From positions 96,727 through 160,726 of the forward strand of contig NZ_LSOF01000002.1 of assembly GCF_001592875.1 (NCBI RefSeq): a DNA stretch of 64,000 nt, in the 5' to 3' direction. A program made the position numbers and the translations under genes. This DNA is from Pseudomonas sp. BMS12 (lineage in GTDB: Bacteria > Pseudomonadota > Gammaproteobacteria > Pseudomonadales > Pseudomonadaceae). Below the pieces are notes generated by a model. The model did no database searches, was not told the DNA's origin, and saw nothing but the letters and a program-made list of their open reading frames with translations. Below are positions 37,278-45,823 of this stretch, piece by piece. How positions within the stretch are numbered: position 1 is the stretch's first letter; every line of letters begins with the position of its first letter.

Positions 37278-37853
37278 TTACTGGCGCACGCCTTCTACCG
37301 AGATAATCAGCTCCACTTCCTGGGAAGCCGGGCCGAGATCCTTCTGGATGTCGAAGTCCTTGAGCTTGAGCTTGGTGCTGCCCTCGAAGCCGGCACGGTA
37401 GCCACCCCATGGGTCGCTGCCCTCGCCGATGAACTTGGCGGCGATCACCACCGGCTTGGTCACACCGTTGAGGGTCAGGTTGCCGGTGATGTCGGCAGTG
37501 CCTTCACCGGTGCTCTTCACCGAGGTGGATTCGAAGGTAGCGGTCGGGTGCTTGTCGACATTGAGGAAGTCACCGCTGCGCAGGTGCTTGTCGCGCTCGG
37601 CATGGTTGGAGTCGACGCTGGCAGTGTTGATCTTGACGCTGACCTTGCTCGCCTCGGGCGCCTTGGCGTCGAAGCTGAAGTTGCCGTCGAAGTCCTTGAA
37701 GGTGCCATACAGCCAGCTGTAGCCCAGGTGGCTGATCTTGAAGTTGATAAAGGCGTGCTGGCCCTGCTTGTCGATGGCGTAGTCGGCAGCCATGGCCTGG
37801 CCGGCGAACAGTGCGGCGCCCAGGGTCAGGGCGGCGATGGATTGCTTGAGCAT
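37278..37853 (-). CDS. yceI: YceI-family periplasmic lipocalin-like protein
   Basis: 191 residues. Signal peptide [22 protein letters not shown] (cleavage before ADYAID). YceI family features: [31 protein letters not shown], the [20 protein letters not shown] segment and [15 protein letters not shown]. These proteins bind isoprenoid-type lipids, and the P. aeruginosa homologue was reported as PasP. AAGGAG lies before the ATG. It follows the cytochrome b561 gene by 18 bases, the same pairing as yceJ-yceI in E. coli. Confidence 0.92.
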   Translation of the reverse strand: MLKQSIAALTLGAALFAGQAMAADYAIDKQGQHAFINFKISHLGYSWLYGTFKDFDGNFSFDAKAPEASKVSVKINTASVDSNHAERDKHLRSGDFLNVDKHPTATFESTSVKSTGEGTADITGNLTLNGVTKPVVIAAKFIGEGSDPWGGYRAGFEGSTKLKLKDFDIQKDLGPASQEVELIISVEGVRQ

Positions 37854-37871
37854 TAACAGTCTCCTTGTGGG

Positions 37872-38426
37872 TTACTTGCCGGTGCGACCGAACATGCGCA
37901 CCAGAGTGGCGTCACGGTCAATGAAGTGGTGCTTGAGCGCCGCCAGGGCATGCAGGCCGGCGAAAATCACCAGGGCCCAGGCGAGGTATTCATGGATCAG
38001 GCCGGCGACGTCGGCCTGGTCGGGAATGCTGGTCAGGGTCGCGGGAATCTCGAACAGGCCGAACACGGCGATGCCGCGATCATCGGCGGTGGATATCAGG
38101 TAGCCACTGAACATCAGCGCGAACAGCGCCAGGTAGAGGAAGCCATGGCCGGCCTTGGAGGCCAGGCGGGTGGCGGCGCCGTGGTTGGCCGGTGCCGGCG
38201 GTGGCGGGCTGACAAAGCGCCAGGCCAGGCGCGCCAGCATGACGACGAACAGGGTCAGGCCGATGCTCTTGTGCAGGTCGGGCGCAGTGCGGTACCAGCT
38301 GCTGTAGTAATCCAGGCCGACCATCCACAGGCCCAGGCCGAACAGGCCGAAAACCGCCAGGGCCACCAGCCAGTGCAGCAGGATGCTGATCAGACCATAG
38401 CGGGAGTTGGAATTGCGCCACTGCAT
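37872..38426 (-). CDS. yceJ: Cytochrome b561 (YceJ type)
   Basis: 184 residues from ATG 38426 (GGAAA upstream). Four hydrophobic segments with His pairs are visible: LISILLHWLVALAVFGLFGLGL, DLHKSIGLTLFVVMLARLAWRF, GHGFLYLALFALMFSGYLIS and LIHEYLAWALVIFAGLHALAALKHHF. The His residues in helices would ligate two haems b. It transfers electrons in the inner membrane, perhaps to or from a quinone. It leads the b561-YceI pair. Confidence 0.88.
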   Translation of the reverse strand: MQWRNSNSRYGLISILLHWLVALAVFGLFGLGLWMVGLDYYSSWYRTAPDLHKSIGLTLFVVMLARLAWRFVSPPPPAPANHGAATRLASKAGHGFLYLALFALMFSGYLISTADDRGIAVFGLFEIPATLTSIPDQADVAGLIHEYLAWALVIFAGLHALAALKHHFIDRDATLVRMFGRTGK

Positions 38427-38745
38427 TGCATCGTTTCCGTACTGAGAGTTGGCCAAGCCTAGCGGCAAACGCATCGAATAAAAGCGGAATTTTTCGCTTC
38501 GAAATATCGAGTAACCAGATCTGTTGACCGCGCCGCCAGGAGCGAGACTCTTAGGTCATGACATCCCCGCCGGGTTCACCGCGCGCCTCTGAACGGCATG
38601 TTTCAGGATATGAATGGCTGCCGGTGAGAAAACCTCGCCCTGGACCGATTCATCGAAACTTCATGCGCGAACCTCAGTCACCCGGCGGACGTGCCTACCG
38701 CGTCCTTCTGGTAGTCTCACTGGCCGTTGTCCAGGAGAAAGCCCC
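38427..38745. other. Divergent intergenic region, no gene
   Basis: 319 bases between the b561 start and bioA start. A small AT-rich area (AAAAGCGGAATTTTTCGCTT, forming a short hairpin, and AAATATCGAG) near 38480-38515 may hold promoters for the leftward pair. No coding frame is convincing and no classical -35/-10 pair was found for bioA. Confidence 0.6.
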
Positions 38746-40152
38746 ATGAGCCAGAACACCGAGTGGATGCAGCGCGACCTTGCCGTGCTGTGGCACCCCT
38801 GCACCCAGATGAAGGACCACGAGCGCCTGCCACTGATCCCGATCAAGCGCGGCGACGGCGTGTGGCTGGAGGACTTCGACGGCAAGCGCTACCTGGATGC
38901 CGTCAGCTCCTGGTGGGTCAACGTGTTCGGCCACGGCAACTCGCGTATCAACGCACGCATCAAGGAGCAGCTGGAAAGCCTGGAGCACGTGATGCTGGCC
39001 GGCTTCACCCACGCACCGGTGGTGGAGTTGTCCGAGCGTCTGGTGCAGATCACCCCGGCGGGACTGAACAAGGTGTTCTACGCCGACAACGGCTCCTCGG
39101 GCATCGAGGTGGCGCTGAAGATGAGCCACCACTACTGGATCAACAGTGGCCAGCCCGGCAAGAAGCGCTTCATCACCCTGACCAACAGCTACCACGGCGA
39201 AACGGTCGCGGCCATGTCGGTGGGCGACGTGGCGCTGTTCACCGACACCTACAAGGCCCTGCTGCTGGATACCATCAAGGTGCCGAGCCCGGACTGCTAC
39301 CTGCGTCCGGAGGGCATGGGCTGGGAAGAACACTCGCGGAACATGTTCGCCGCCATGGAGCAGACCCTGGCCGAGCATGCCCATGAAGTCGCGGCGGTAA
39401 TAGTCGAACCGCTGATTCAGGGCGCCGGCGGCATGCGCATGTATCACCCGGTGTACCTGACCCTGCTGCGCGAAGCCTGCGACCGCTATGGCGTGCATCT
39501 GATCCATGACGAGATCGCCGTCGGCTTCGGCCGCACCGGCACCATGTTCGCCTGCGAGCAGGCCGGTATCACCCCGGACTTCCTGGTGCTGTCCAAGGCG
39601 CTCACCGGCGGCTACCTGCCGATGGCCGCCGTGCTGACCACCGACCAGGTGTATGGTGCGTTCTACGACGACTACGCCACCCTGCGCGCCTTCCTCCACT
39701 CGCACACCTACACCGGCAACCCGCTGGCCTGCGCCGCCGCGCTCGCGACCCTGGATATCTTCGAACAGGACAACGTCATCGAGCAGAACAAGGCCCTGGC
39801 CGCGCGCATGGCCAGGGCCACCGCGCATCTGGCCGAGCATCCGCATGTGGCGGAAGTACGCCAGACCGGCATGGCCCTAGCCATCGAGATAGTCGCCGAC
39901 AAGGCCAGCAAGACCGCCTACCCCTGGCAGGAGCGCCGCGGCCTGCAGGTCTACCAGCACGCACTGGAACGCGGCGCGCTGCTGCGCCCGTTAGGCAGCG
40001 TGGTGTACTTCCTGCCGCCCTACGTGATCACTCCGGAGCAGATCGACTTCCTCGCCGAAGTGGCCAGCGAAGGCATCGATATCGCCACGCGCCAGCCAAC
40101 CAGGGTCAGCGTGGCCAGCGACCTCTATCCCAATCATCGCGACCCGGGCTAG
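38746..40152 (+). CDS. bioA: Adenosylmethionine-8-amino-7-oxononanoate aminotransferase
   Basis: 468 residues from ATG 38746, preceded by AGGAGA. It converts 7-keto-8-aminopelargonate to diaminopelargonate in biotin synthesis, with SAM as amino donor and PLP cofactor. Motifs: LWHPCTQMKDHE at the N-terminus, YADNGSSGIEVALKMS, NSYHGETVAAMSVGD, VHLIHDEIAVGFGRTG and PLP Lys284 in LSKALTGGYLPMA. It is somewhat longer than E. coli BioA. Other biotin genes are not nearby, which is usual for this locus in Pseudomonas. Confidence 0.93.
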   Translation: MSQNTEWMQRDLAVLWHPCTQMKDHERLPLIPIKRGDGVWLEDFDGKRYLDAVSSWWVNVFGHGNSRINARIKEQLESLEHVMLAGFTHAPVVELSERLVQITPAGLNKVFYADNGSSGIEVALKMSHHYWINSGQPGKKRFITLTNSYHGETVAAMSVGDVALFTDTYKALLLDTIKVPSPDCYLRPEGMGWEEHSRNMFAAMEQTLAEHAHEVAAVIVEPLIQGAGGMRMYHPVYLTLLREACDRYGVHLIHDEIAVGFGRTGTMFACEQAGITPDFLVLSKALTGGYLPMAAVLTTDQVYGAFYDDYATLRAFLHSHTYTGNPLACAAALATLDIFEQDNVIEQNKALAARMARATAHLAEHPHVAEVRQTGMALAIEIVADKASKTAYPWQERRGLQVYQHALERGALLRPLGSVVYFLPPYVITPEQIDFLAEVASEGIDIATRQPTRVSVASDLYPNHRDPG

Positions 40153-40156
40153 GAGA

Positions 40157-40196
40157 ACGGCAGGCTCGCGCCACAGTGAAGCTGCGAGCCTGCCGT
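40157..40196 (+). terminator. Hairpin after bioA
   Basis: ACGGCAGGCTCGC / GCGAGCCTGCCGT, perfect 13-bp inverted repeat with a 14-base loop, starting 5 bases after the bioA stop. No T-run. Confidence 0.55.
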
Positions 40197-40245
40197 CCGC
40201 TGCTTTAAACTTGCCGCTTCGAATTCGCCGCCTGCAGCTGCCCTT

Positions 40246-40965
40246 ATGCGCCTATCCCGCTTCTTCATCGACGCCCCGCTCTCCCTCGGCCAGCACGACC
40301 TGCCCGAGGCCCAGGCCCACTATATCGGGCGCGTCCTGCGCCACGCCGTCGGCGACGCCGTGCAACTGTTCGACGGTAGCGGCCAGGAGTACCGTGGGGA
40401 GCTGATCGAGGTGGGCAAGAAGAATGTGCGAGTCGAATTGCACGAGCAGCTCAACGGGCAACTCGAGTCGCTATTACGCGTGCATCTGGGCCAGGGCCTG
40501 TCCCGTGGCGAACGCATGGACTGGGCGATCCAAAAGGCCACCGAGCTGGGCGCGGCCGAAATTACCCCGATCGTTTCCGAGCGCTGTGAAGTACGCCTGA
40601 AGGACGAACGCGCCGACAAGCGCCTGGCCCACTGGCGCCAGGTGGCGATCAGCGCCTGCGAGCAGTGCGGGCGCTCGGTGCTGCCGGTCATCCACGCGCC
40701 GCTGGCATTGGCCGACTGGCTGAAACAGAGTGATGCCGAACTCAAGCTGGTTCTGCACCCCGTCGCCGCGCCCCTGGCCAGCCACGCCAAACCCGCGACC
40801 CTGGCCTTTCTGATCGGCCCGGAAGGCGGCTTGAGCGACGCCGAAGTGGAGCAGGCCAAGGGCTCTGGCTTTCACGCCGCACGCCTCGGTCCGCGGGTGC
40901 TGCGTACCGAGACGGCACCGGTGGTGGCGCTGGCGGTGGCCCAGCAGCTGTGGGGCGATTTCTAG
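40246..40965 (+). CDS. rsmE: 16S rRNA (uracil1498-N3)-methyltransferase
   Basis: 239 residues. SPOUT-type methyltransferase: an N-terminal PUA-like domain (MRLSRFFIDAPL...HYIGRVLRHAVGDAVQLFDGSG) and a C-terminal knotted domain with GLSRGERMDWAIQKATELGAAEITPI, SERCEV, QVAISACEQCGRS, LIGPEGGLSDAEVEQA and LGPRVLRTETAPVVAL. It methylates U1498 of 16S rRNA using SAM. Length and motif order are standard. Confidence 0.95.
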   Translation: MRLSRFFIDAPLSLGQHDLPEAQAHYIGRVLRHAVGDAVQLFDGSGQEYRGELIEVGKKNVRVELHEQLNGQLESLLRVHLGQGLSRGERMDWAIQKATELGAAEITPIVSERCEVRLKDERADKRLAHWRQVAISACEQCGRSVLPVIHAPLALADWLKQSDAELKLVLHPVAAPLASHAKPATLAFLIGPEGGLSDAEVEQAKGSGFHAARLGPRVLRTETAPVVALAVAQQLWGDF

Positions 40966-41220
40966 CGCCGACTGCAGGCCGCAGGCCGCGTTCTTGTCCT
41001 GATCTGTCGCCTGCACGTAACAAGATGTGACTTTGATGAACGGCTGCGCCGTCAGCCTCTGGCATGCTCTGCACGCCACCGGCGCGCCTGCGGCTTACTC
41101 CGCCGTCGCACCTGTCGAGGTCGGCACCTATAACGCCGGCTCTCTCCAATAACAATTCGCCAGGGCCCCGCGCTTTCCCACAAGGAAGCCGCTGCCAGCC
41201 CCAGGCATTAGGAGCACTAA

Positions 41221-42711
41221 ATGAACGAACTGGTCTCGACACTGAACGGACTGGTCTGGAGCCCGGCACTGATCTACCTGTGCCTTGGCGTCGGCCTGTA
41301 TTTCTCCCTGCGCGGTCGCTTCCTGCAGGTCCGCCACTTCAAGGAAATGATCAAACTGATGCTCGGCGGGCGCTCCGACGAGCATGGCATCACCTCCTTC
41401 CAGGCCCTGACCATGACCCTCGCCGGTCGCGTCGGTACCGGCAACATCGCCGGTGTTGCCACCGCCATCACCTTCGGTGGCCCTGGTGCGGTGTTCTGGA
41501 TGTGGATGGTGGCCTTCCTCGGCGCCAGCTCGGCCTTCGTCGAGTCGACCCTCGGCCAGGTGTACAAGGAAGACATCGACGGTCAGTACCGCGGTGGCCC
41601 GGCCTTCTATATCGAGAAAGGCCTGGGCATGAAGTGGTTCGCCTGGGTCTTCGCCATCGTCACCATCTTCGCCTGCGGCCTGCTGCTGCCGGGCGTACAG
41701 GCCAACTCCATCGCCTCCAGCGTGCAGACCGCGTTCGACGTCGAACCGACTGTCACCGCCGCGGTCCTGGCCATCCTGATCGGCCTGATCATCTTCGGCG
41801 GCGTCAAGCGCATCGCCCACTTCACCCAGGTCGTGGTGCCGTTCATGGCCCTCGGTTACATCCTGGTAGCGCTGGTCGTCATCCTGCTGAACATCCATCA
41901 GCTGCCAGGCGTGATCGCGCTGATCTTCAAGAGTGCCTTCGGCCTGGAAGCCGGTTTCGGCGCCATCCTCGGCATGGCCATCCAGTGGGGTGTGAAGCGT
42001 GGCGTGTACTCCAACGAAGCCGGCCAGGGCACCGGCCCGCATGCTTCGTCCGCCGCCGCCGTCAGCCACCCGGCCAAGCAGGGTCTGGTGCAGGGCTTCT
42101 CGGTGTACATCGACACCCTGTTCGTCTGCTCCGCCACCGCCTTCATGCTGCTGATCACCGGCCAGTACAACGTGCAGGCAGCGGACGGTAGCGCGCTGTT
42201 CACCGGGATTGCCGGTGTCGCCGCAGGCCCGGGCTACGTGCAGACCGCGATGGAAAACATGATGCCAGGCTTCGGCAACATCTTCGTCGCCGTCGCTCTG
42301 TTCTTCTTCGCCTTCACCACCATCCTGGCGTACTACTACATCGCCGAAACCAACATCGCCTACATCAACCGCAAGGTGCACCGCCCGCTGCTGACCCTGC
42401 TGCTGAAGTTCGGCATCATCGCCGCGACCGTCTACGGCACCGTGCGTAGCGCCACCCTGGCGTGGGACCTGGGCGACCTCGGCGTAGGCCTGATGGCCTG
42501 GCTGAACATCATCGCCATCATCCTGATGCACAAGATCGCCTACGTCTGCCTGAAGGACTACGAGGCGCAGAAGAAGGAAGGCAAGGACCCGGTGTTCCAC
42601 CCGGAAAAACTCGGCATCAAGAATGCCGACTACTGGACCTCTTCCCAGGCCGAAAGCAACCTGGCCAAAGAGCAGGCCGAGATCAAGGCCGAGCTGAAGT
42701 CTCAGCGCTGA
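41221..42711 (+). CDS. Alanine/glycine:cation symporter (AGCS family)
   Basis: 496 residues with about eleven hydrophobic segments. AGCS signatures: YFSLRGRFLQVRHFKEMIKLM, ALTMTLAGRVGTGNIAGVATAITFGGPGAVFWMW, and GVYSNEAGQGTGPHASSAA. It imports alanine or glycine with Na+ in the inner membrane. GGAG lies 8 bases before ATG 41221. A strong terminator follows. The 250-base region upstream (40966-41220) holds no gene that I can see. Confidence 0.92.
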   Translation: MNELVSTLNGLVWSPALIYLCLGVGLYFSLRGRFLQVRHFKEMIKLMLGGRSDEHGITSFQALTMTLAGRVGTGNIAGVATAITFGGPGAVFWMWMVAFLGASSAFVESTLGQVYKEDIDGQYRGGPAFYIEKGLGMKWFAWVFAIVTIFACGLLLPGVQANSIASSVQTAFDVEPTVTAAVLAILIGLIIFGGVKRIAHFTQVVVPFMALGYILVALVVILLNIHQLPGVIALIFKSAFGLEAGFGAILGMAIQWGVKRGVYSNEAGQGTGPHASSAAAVSHPAKQGLVQGFSVYIDTLFVCSATAFMLLITGQYNVQAADGSALFTGIAGVAAGPGYVQTAMENMMPGFGNIFVAVALFFFAFTTILAYYYIAETNIAYINRKVHRPLLTLLLKFGIIAATVYGTVRSATLAWDLGDLGVGLMAWLNIIAIILMHKIAYVCLKDYEAQKKEGKDPVFHPEKLGIKNADYWTSSQAESNLAKEQAEIKAELKSQR

Positions 42712-42726
42712 TCGCCTCGATCTGAC

Positions 42727-42757
42727 AAAAGCCCCGCTTCGGCGGGGCTTTTGCTTT
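42727..42757 (+). terminator. Rho-independent terminator of the AGCS gene, shared with chpE
   Basis: AAAAGCCCCGC / GCGGGGCTTTT 11-bp stem with a TTCG loop, then TTGCTTTTC. It lies between two convergent genes and has A- and T-runs on both sides. Confidence 0.92.
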
Positions 42758-42758
42758 T

Positions 42759-43373
42759 CTACAGCCCGCGCAGGGTGAGGCCGGCCAGCCCCAACAGCAG
42801 CAGGCCGCATCCCGCATAACTGAAGCGCTGCCACAGCACTGTGCTGTTGCGCCGCAGCCAGTCCACCAGAGCCGCGCAGACGAAACACCAGAGCAGCGAA
42901 GCCAGCATGAAGCCGGCGAAGAACACCGCCAGCTCGGCCTGGCTCGGCGTGCCCTGGACGATGCCGCTCAGCGCACTGCCCAGAGCGCCCCAGAACACCA
43001 GGTTCTTCGGGTTGGACAGCGACAGCAAGGCGCCCGCACCGAAGGCCGCGCGGTCTTGTTGGGCGAGCGTGCCACTGGCCATCTGCGGCATGCTCCAGGC
43101 GTCGCGCAGGCTCTGCGCACCCAGCCAGGCCAGGTAGGCCGCGCTGGCCAGGGTCAGCGGCAGGCGCACGCTGTCTTGACTCAGGAGCAACGCCAGACTG
43201 GACAACCCGAGCAGCGCCCACAGCGCATCTCCGATCAGCGACCCCAGTTGCACCAGCAGCGCCGGCCGAAAACCGCCGCTCAGCCCCCGCCGTAGGGTTT
43301 CGCTGAACACCGCCCCGGGCGAGGCACAGAAGGCTAGGCCAAAGACCAGGGCAGAACAGAAAATCGCCAGCAT
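42759..43373 (-). CDS. chpE: ChpE, LysE/RhtB-family transporter
   Basis: 204 residues from ATG 43373. Six hydrophobic segments; the LysE/RhtB pattern is seen as VFGLAFCASPGAVFSETLRRGLSGGFRPALLVQLGSLIGD and SLSNPKNLVFWGALGS. The family exports amino acids. Its place after the AraC-type gene at the end of the Pil-Chp cluster matches ChpE of P. aeruginosa, whose link to twitching is unclear. The substrate is unknown. Confidence 0.85.
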   Translation of the reverse strand: MLAIFCSALVFGLAFCASPGAVFSETLRRGLSGGFRPALLVQLGSLIGDALWALLGLSSLALLLSQDSVRLPLTLASAAYLAWLGAQSLRDAWSMPQMASGTLAQQDRAAFGAGALLSLSNPKNLVFWGALGSALSGIVQGTPSQAELAVFFAGFMLASLLWCFVCAALVDWLRRNSTVLWQRFSYAGCGLLLLGLAGLTLRGL

Positions 43374-43449
43374 CGCGCGCACTCCAGGCTCGTTGATGGC
43401 GCGCAGTGTGCCGGGGCGAACTGCGCCTGGCTTGTACCGGATTGCAGGA

Positions 43450-44238
43450 TCAGCCGCGCAGCAATGCCTGGTAACGACCGGGTGGCAGGCCGTAGGCAGC
43501 GCGGAAATGACGATTGAGGTGGCTCTGGTCGGCAAAGCCCAGCGCATGCGCCACCTCACCGGCCGGCAAGCCCTGGCGCAGCAGGCCCTGGGCACGGCGG
43601 GTACGCAGCTGCATGGCCCACTGCCGCGGGCTGAGCCCGGTGTGGCGCTGGAAAGCGCGCAGCAGATGGAACTTGGAAAGCCCCAGCTCGGCAGCCATCT
43701 CGTCGAGGCTCGGCGTCTGCTGCAGACGTTCCGCCAGCAACTCCTGCAAACGCCGCACGGGCTGGGATCCGATCGCCGCCGGCATCGCCAGGCGCACCCC
43801 GACACCTCCAGCGATCTGGCCGAGCAGCAGGATCACGCGCTCCTCGCCGCGTGCACGGTACAGCGGGTCCGCGCTCAGACAGGTTTCCACCGCCGCAGCG
43901 AGTTCGGCGGCCAGGGCGGGTGCCTGCTGTAGCGGACGCTCGAACTGCAGTTCATCGTGCCCCAGGCTCTGTGCCAACTGCTGTTGCGGTACATAGAGGC
44001 TGACATAGCGCCAGGGCTGCCCCGCGGCTGCGCCGCCGCCCTGGATCGCACCTGGGTTATAGGTGGTGATGGCGCCGGCCATGGCGCTGAAGCTACGGCC
44101 GTCCAGCCAGATGCGCTCTTCGCCAAGCAGGTTGGCGCCGATGACGAACTCATCGTGGCTGTGTCTGTCGAACTGCTGGCCGACAGCCGAGGTGCTGGCC
44201 ACCTCCAGCTCGCCGAGGCGGGCAAGGCGTACAGCCAT
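43450..44238 (-). CDS. chpD: ChpD, AraC-family regulator with cupin domain
   Basis: 262 residues. The N-terminal cupin (FDRHSHDEFVIGANLLGEERIWLDGRSF, then YNPGAIQGGGAAAGQPWRYVSLYV) is an AraC ligand-binding domain. The C-terminal domain has two helix-turn-helix units: LDEMAAELGLSKFHLLRAFQRHTGLSPRQWAMQ and VAHALGFADQSHLNRHFRAAYGLPPGRY. It fits ChpD by position. Coupled to the LysE-type ChpE, it more probably controls amino acid export than pili. It lies 69 bases past chpC. Confidence 0.87.
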   Translation of the reverse strand: MAVRLARLGELEVASTSAVGQQFDRHSHDEFVIGANLLGEERIWLDGRSFSAMAGAITTYNPGAIQGGGAAAGQPWRYVSLYVPQQQLAQSLGHDELQFERPLQQAPALAAELAAAVETCLSADPLYRARGEERVILLLGQIAGGVGVRLAMPAAIGSQPVRRLQELLAERLQQTPSLDEMAAELGLSKFHLLRAFQRHTGLSPRQWAMQLRTRRAQGLLRQGLPAGEVAHALGFADQSHLNRHFRAAYGLPPGRYQALLRG

Positions 44239-44307
44239 GTCAGCGCCCGCTCGGGCAGTCGCCGAGTCGGGTCAGGAAGGCAAGCACAGGCATCGAGCGG
44301 GCAACCG

Positions 44308-44778
44308 TCAGATCAGGCCGGCGTCCGCCAGCTTCTGCTCCAGACCGATCAGGTCCGGGATCTTCACCACGGCTTCGCCGAGCTGCACGGCATCCAGTTC
44401 CAGTGGCGCCAGCTCGGCGCTGGCGCGCGCCAGGTTGTCCTCGACCTTCATCGAGCGAGGGATACCCTGCACCAGCAGGGCAATGAACTTGACCTTGTCG
44501 CGCCCGCCCATGGCATTGAGCACCGCCACCCGAACGCCCGGGCCGATCTGCGGCTGGCCGTCGGAAGCGGCTTCGAAGGACAGCAGCGGCAGCTGCAGGT
44601 CGCGCCAGGCCACCTGACCGAGAAACCAGCTTGGCAGGCCAGGAGTGACATGCGGGGCGCGATAGGGAATCAGCTCGGCCACTGCCACGTTGGGCAGCAG
44701 CAGGGTACGGTCGGCCAGCGGTACCAGCAGCGCGGTAAGGCTGCTGACACTGTTCTGCGGGGCGATGGCTTGGCTCAT
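44308..44778 (-). CDS. chpC: ChpC, CheW-like adaptor
   Basis: 156 residues from ATG 44778 (AGGAAG upstream; a frame to 44862 is unlikely). CheW fold: LLVPLADRTLLLPNVAVAELIPYRAPHVTPGLPSWFLGQVAWRDLQLPLLSFE, then VAVLNAMGGRDKVKFIALLVQG. ChpC is thought to link a second receptor input to ChpA in the Pil-Chp system. It follows chpB by 25 bases. Confidence 0.9.
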   Translation of the reverse strand: MSQAIAPQNSVSSLTALLVPLADRTLLLPNVAVAELIPYRAPHVTPGLPSWFLGQVAWRDLQLPLLSFEAASDGQPQIGPGVRVAVLNAMGGRDKVKFIALLVQGIPRSMKVEDNLARASAELAPLELDAVQLGEAVVKIPDLIGLEQKLADAGLI

Positions 44779-44803
44779 GGGGACTTCCTGAATGGGGTGC
44801 GGA

Positions 44804-45823
44804 TCAGACGCACTGCTCGGCCAGATGATTGACCAGGGCCACAGCCAGCTCGCGTGGGTCACCGCTGAGGCTGCTGTAGCCGCCTTCGCGCAGGCTGTCG
44901 GGCATGCTCGGGCAGGCGCAGCTATCGGCTTTCTGGGTCCAGATCACGCCGCCCTGGCGACGGACGTAGGCGGCGGCGGCGCTGCCATCGCTGCCCATGC
45001 CGCTGAAGGCGATCACGCCACAGCTGGCGCCGAACTGCTGGGCCAGATTGAGCATCATCTGGTCGATGGAAGGACTGTAGGGTTCGGGCCAGGCGCGGTC
45101 GGCCAGCAGCATGACGCCATCCTCGGCGAAGCCGAGCTCCTGGCTGATCGGGGCCACCACCACCTCGCCACAACGCACCGCATCGCCATTGCGCACCGGA
45201 TTGACGTGCCACTGACTATGCCGGCCGACCGCCTGGGGCAGAGCGGCCTCGAAGGACGCATCGATATGCTGGGCATACACGAAACCGACCGGCAGACCGC
45301 CAGGCAGTGCGTCGAGAAAGGTCTTTACCGCCGCCGGGCCACCCAGCGAGGCGGCCAGCAACCACACCTGGCGTGCCGGCTCACCGGCCACCAGTGGGGT
45401 ATCGGCCAGTGCCGCCGGCAAGTCCAGGCGACCTGGGCGCTGCGCTTCGGCCATCAGGGCCTCCAGGCTGGGGCCGACGGCCTGGGTCGGGTCACCAACC
45501 AGGCGCTTGAGCTTGCCGAACAGGCGGCGCTCCCAGCGCGGATAATTCTCCGAGTGGCGCTCCGGGGCATGACCCTCGCCGAACAGCACCGGGGCACTGG
45601 CGTTTTCCAGCAGGCTGTCGACCAGCGGCGAATCCTCGGACTGGGCCAGATCGACCAGCCACAGGTCGGTCTCGCAGGCGGCCAGGGCCGCCTCGTCGAG
45701 ACGCGCCGGATCGCTGTTGAGCACCACCTGGTAACCACTGCCAGCCAGGGCCTGCTGCAGCACATGGCGCTGCAGCGAGGTGTCGGCGATGACCGCAATA
45801 CGAGCAGCAGATTTCTCAGTCAT
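44804..45823 (-). CDS. chpB: ChpB, CheB-type methylesterase
   Basis: 339 residues. The C-terminal domain holds the CheB triad: Ser in LLAASLGGP, His in FVYAQHIDASF and Asp in FSGMGSDGSAA. It should demethylate or deamidate PilJ glutamates. The N-terminal receiver domain is degenerate: AVIADTSLQR has lost one Asp of the acidic pocket, though a possible phosphoacceptor Asp remains in LWLVDLAQ. It starts inside the end of chpA, overlapping by 8 bases, so it is translationally coupled. Confidence 0.92.
   Translation of the reverse strand: MTEKSAARIAVIADTSLQRHVLQQALAGSGYQVVLNSDPARLDEAALAACETDLWLVDLAQSEDSPLVDSLLENASAPVLFGEGHAPERHSENYPRWERRLFGKLKRLVGDPTQAVGPSLEALMAEAQRPGRLDLPAALADTPLVAGEPARQVWLLAASLGGPAAVKTFLDALPGGLPVGFVYAQHIDASFEAALPQAVGRHSQWHVNPVRNGDAVRCGEVVVAPISQELGFAEDGVMLLADRAWPEPYSPSIDQMMLNLAQQFGASCGVIAFSGMGSDGSAAAAYVRRQGGVIWTQKADSCACPSMPDSLREGGYSSLSGDPRELAVALVNHLAEQCV

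Noticed and set aside
35311..37410. Open frame of about 699 codons on the minus strand
   Set aside because: It is the complement of rhlE; the low-complexity tail of the helicase produces the Ala/Leu-rich antisense peptide.
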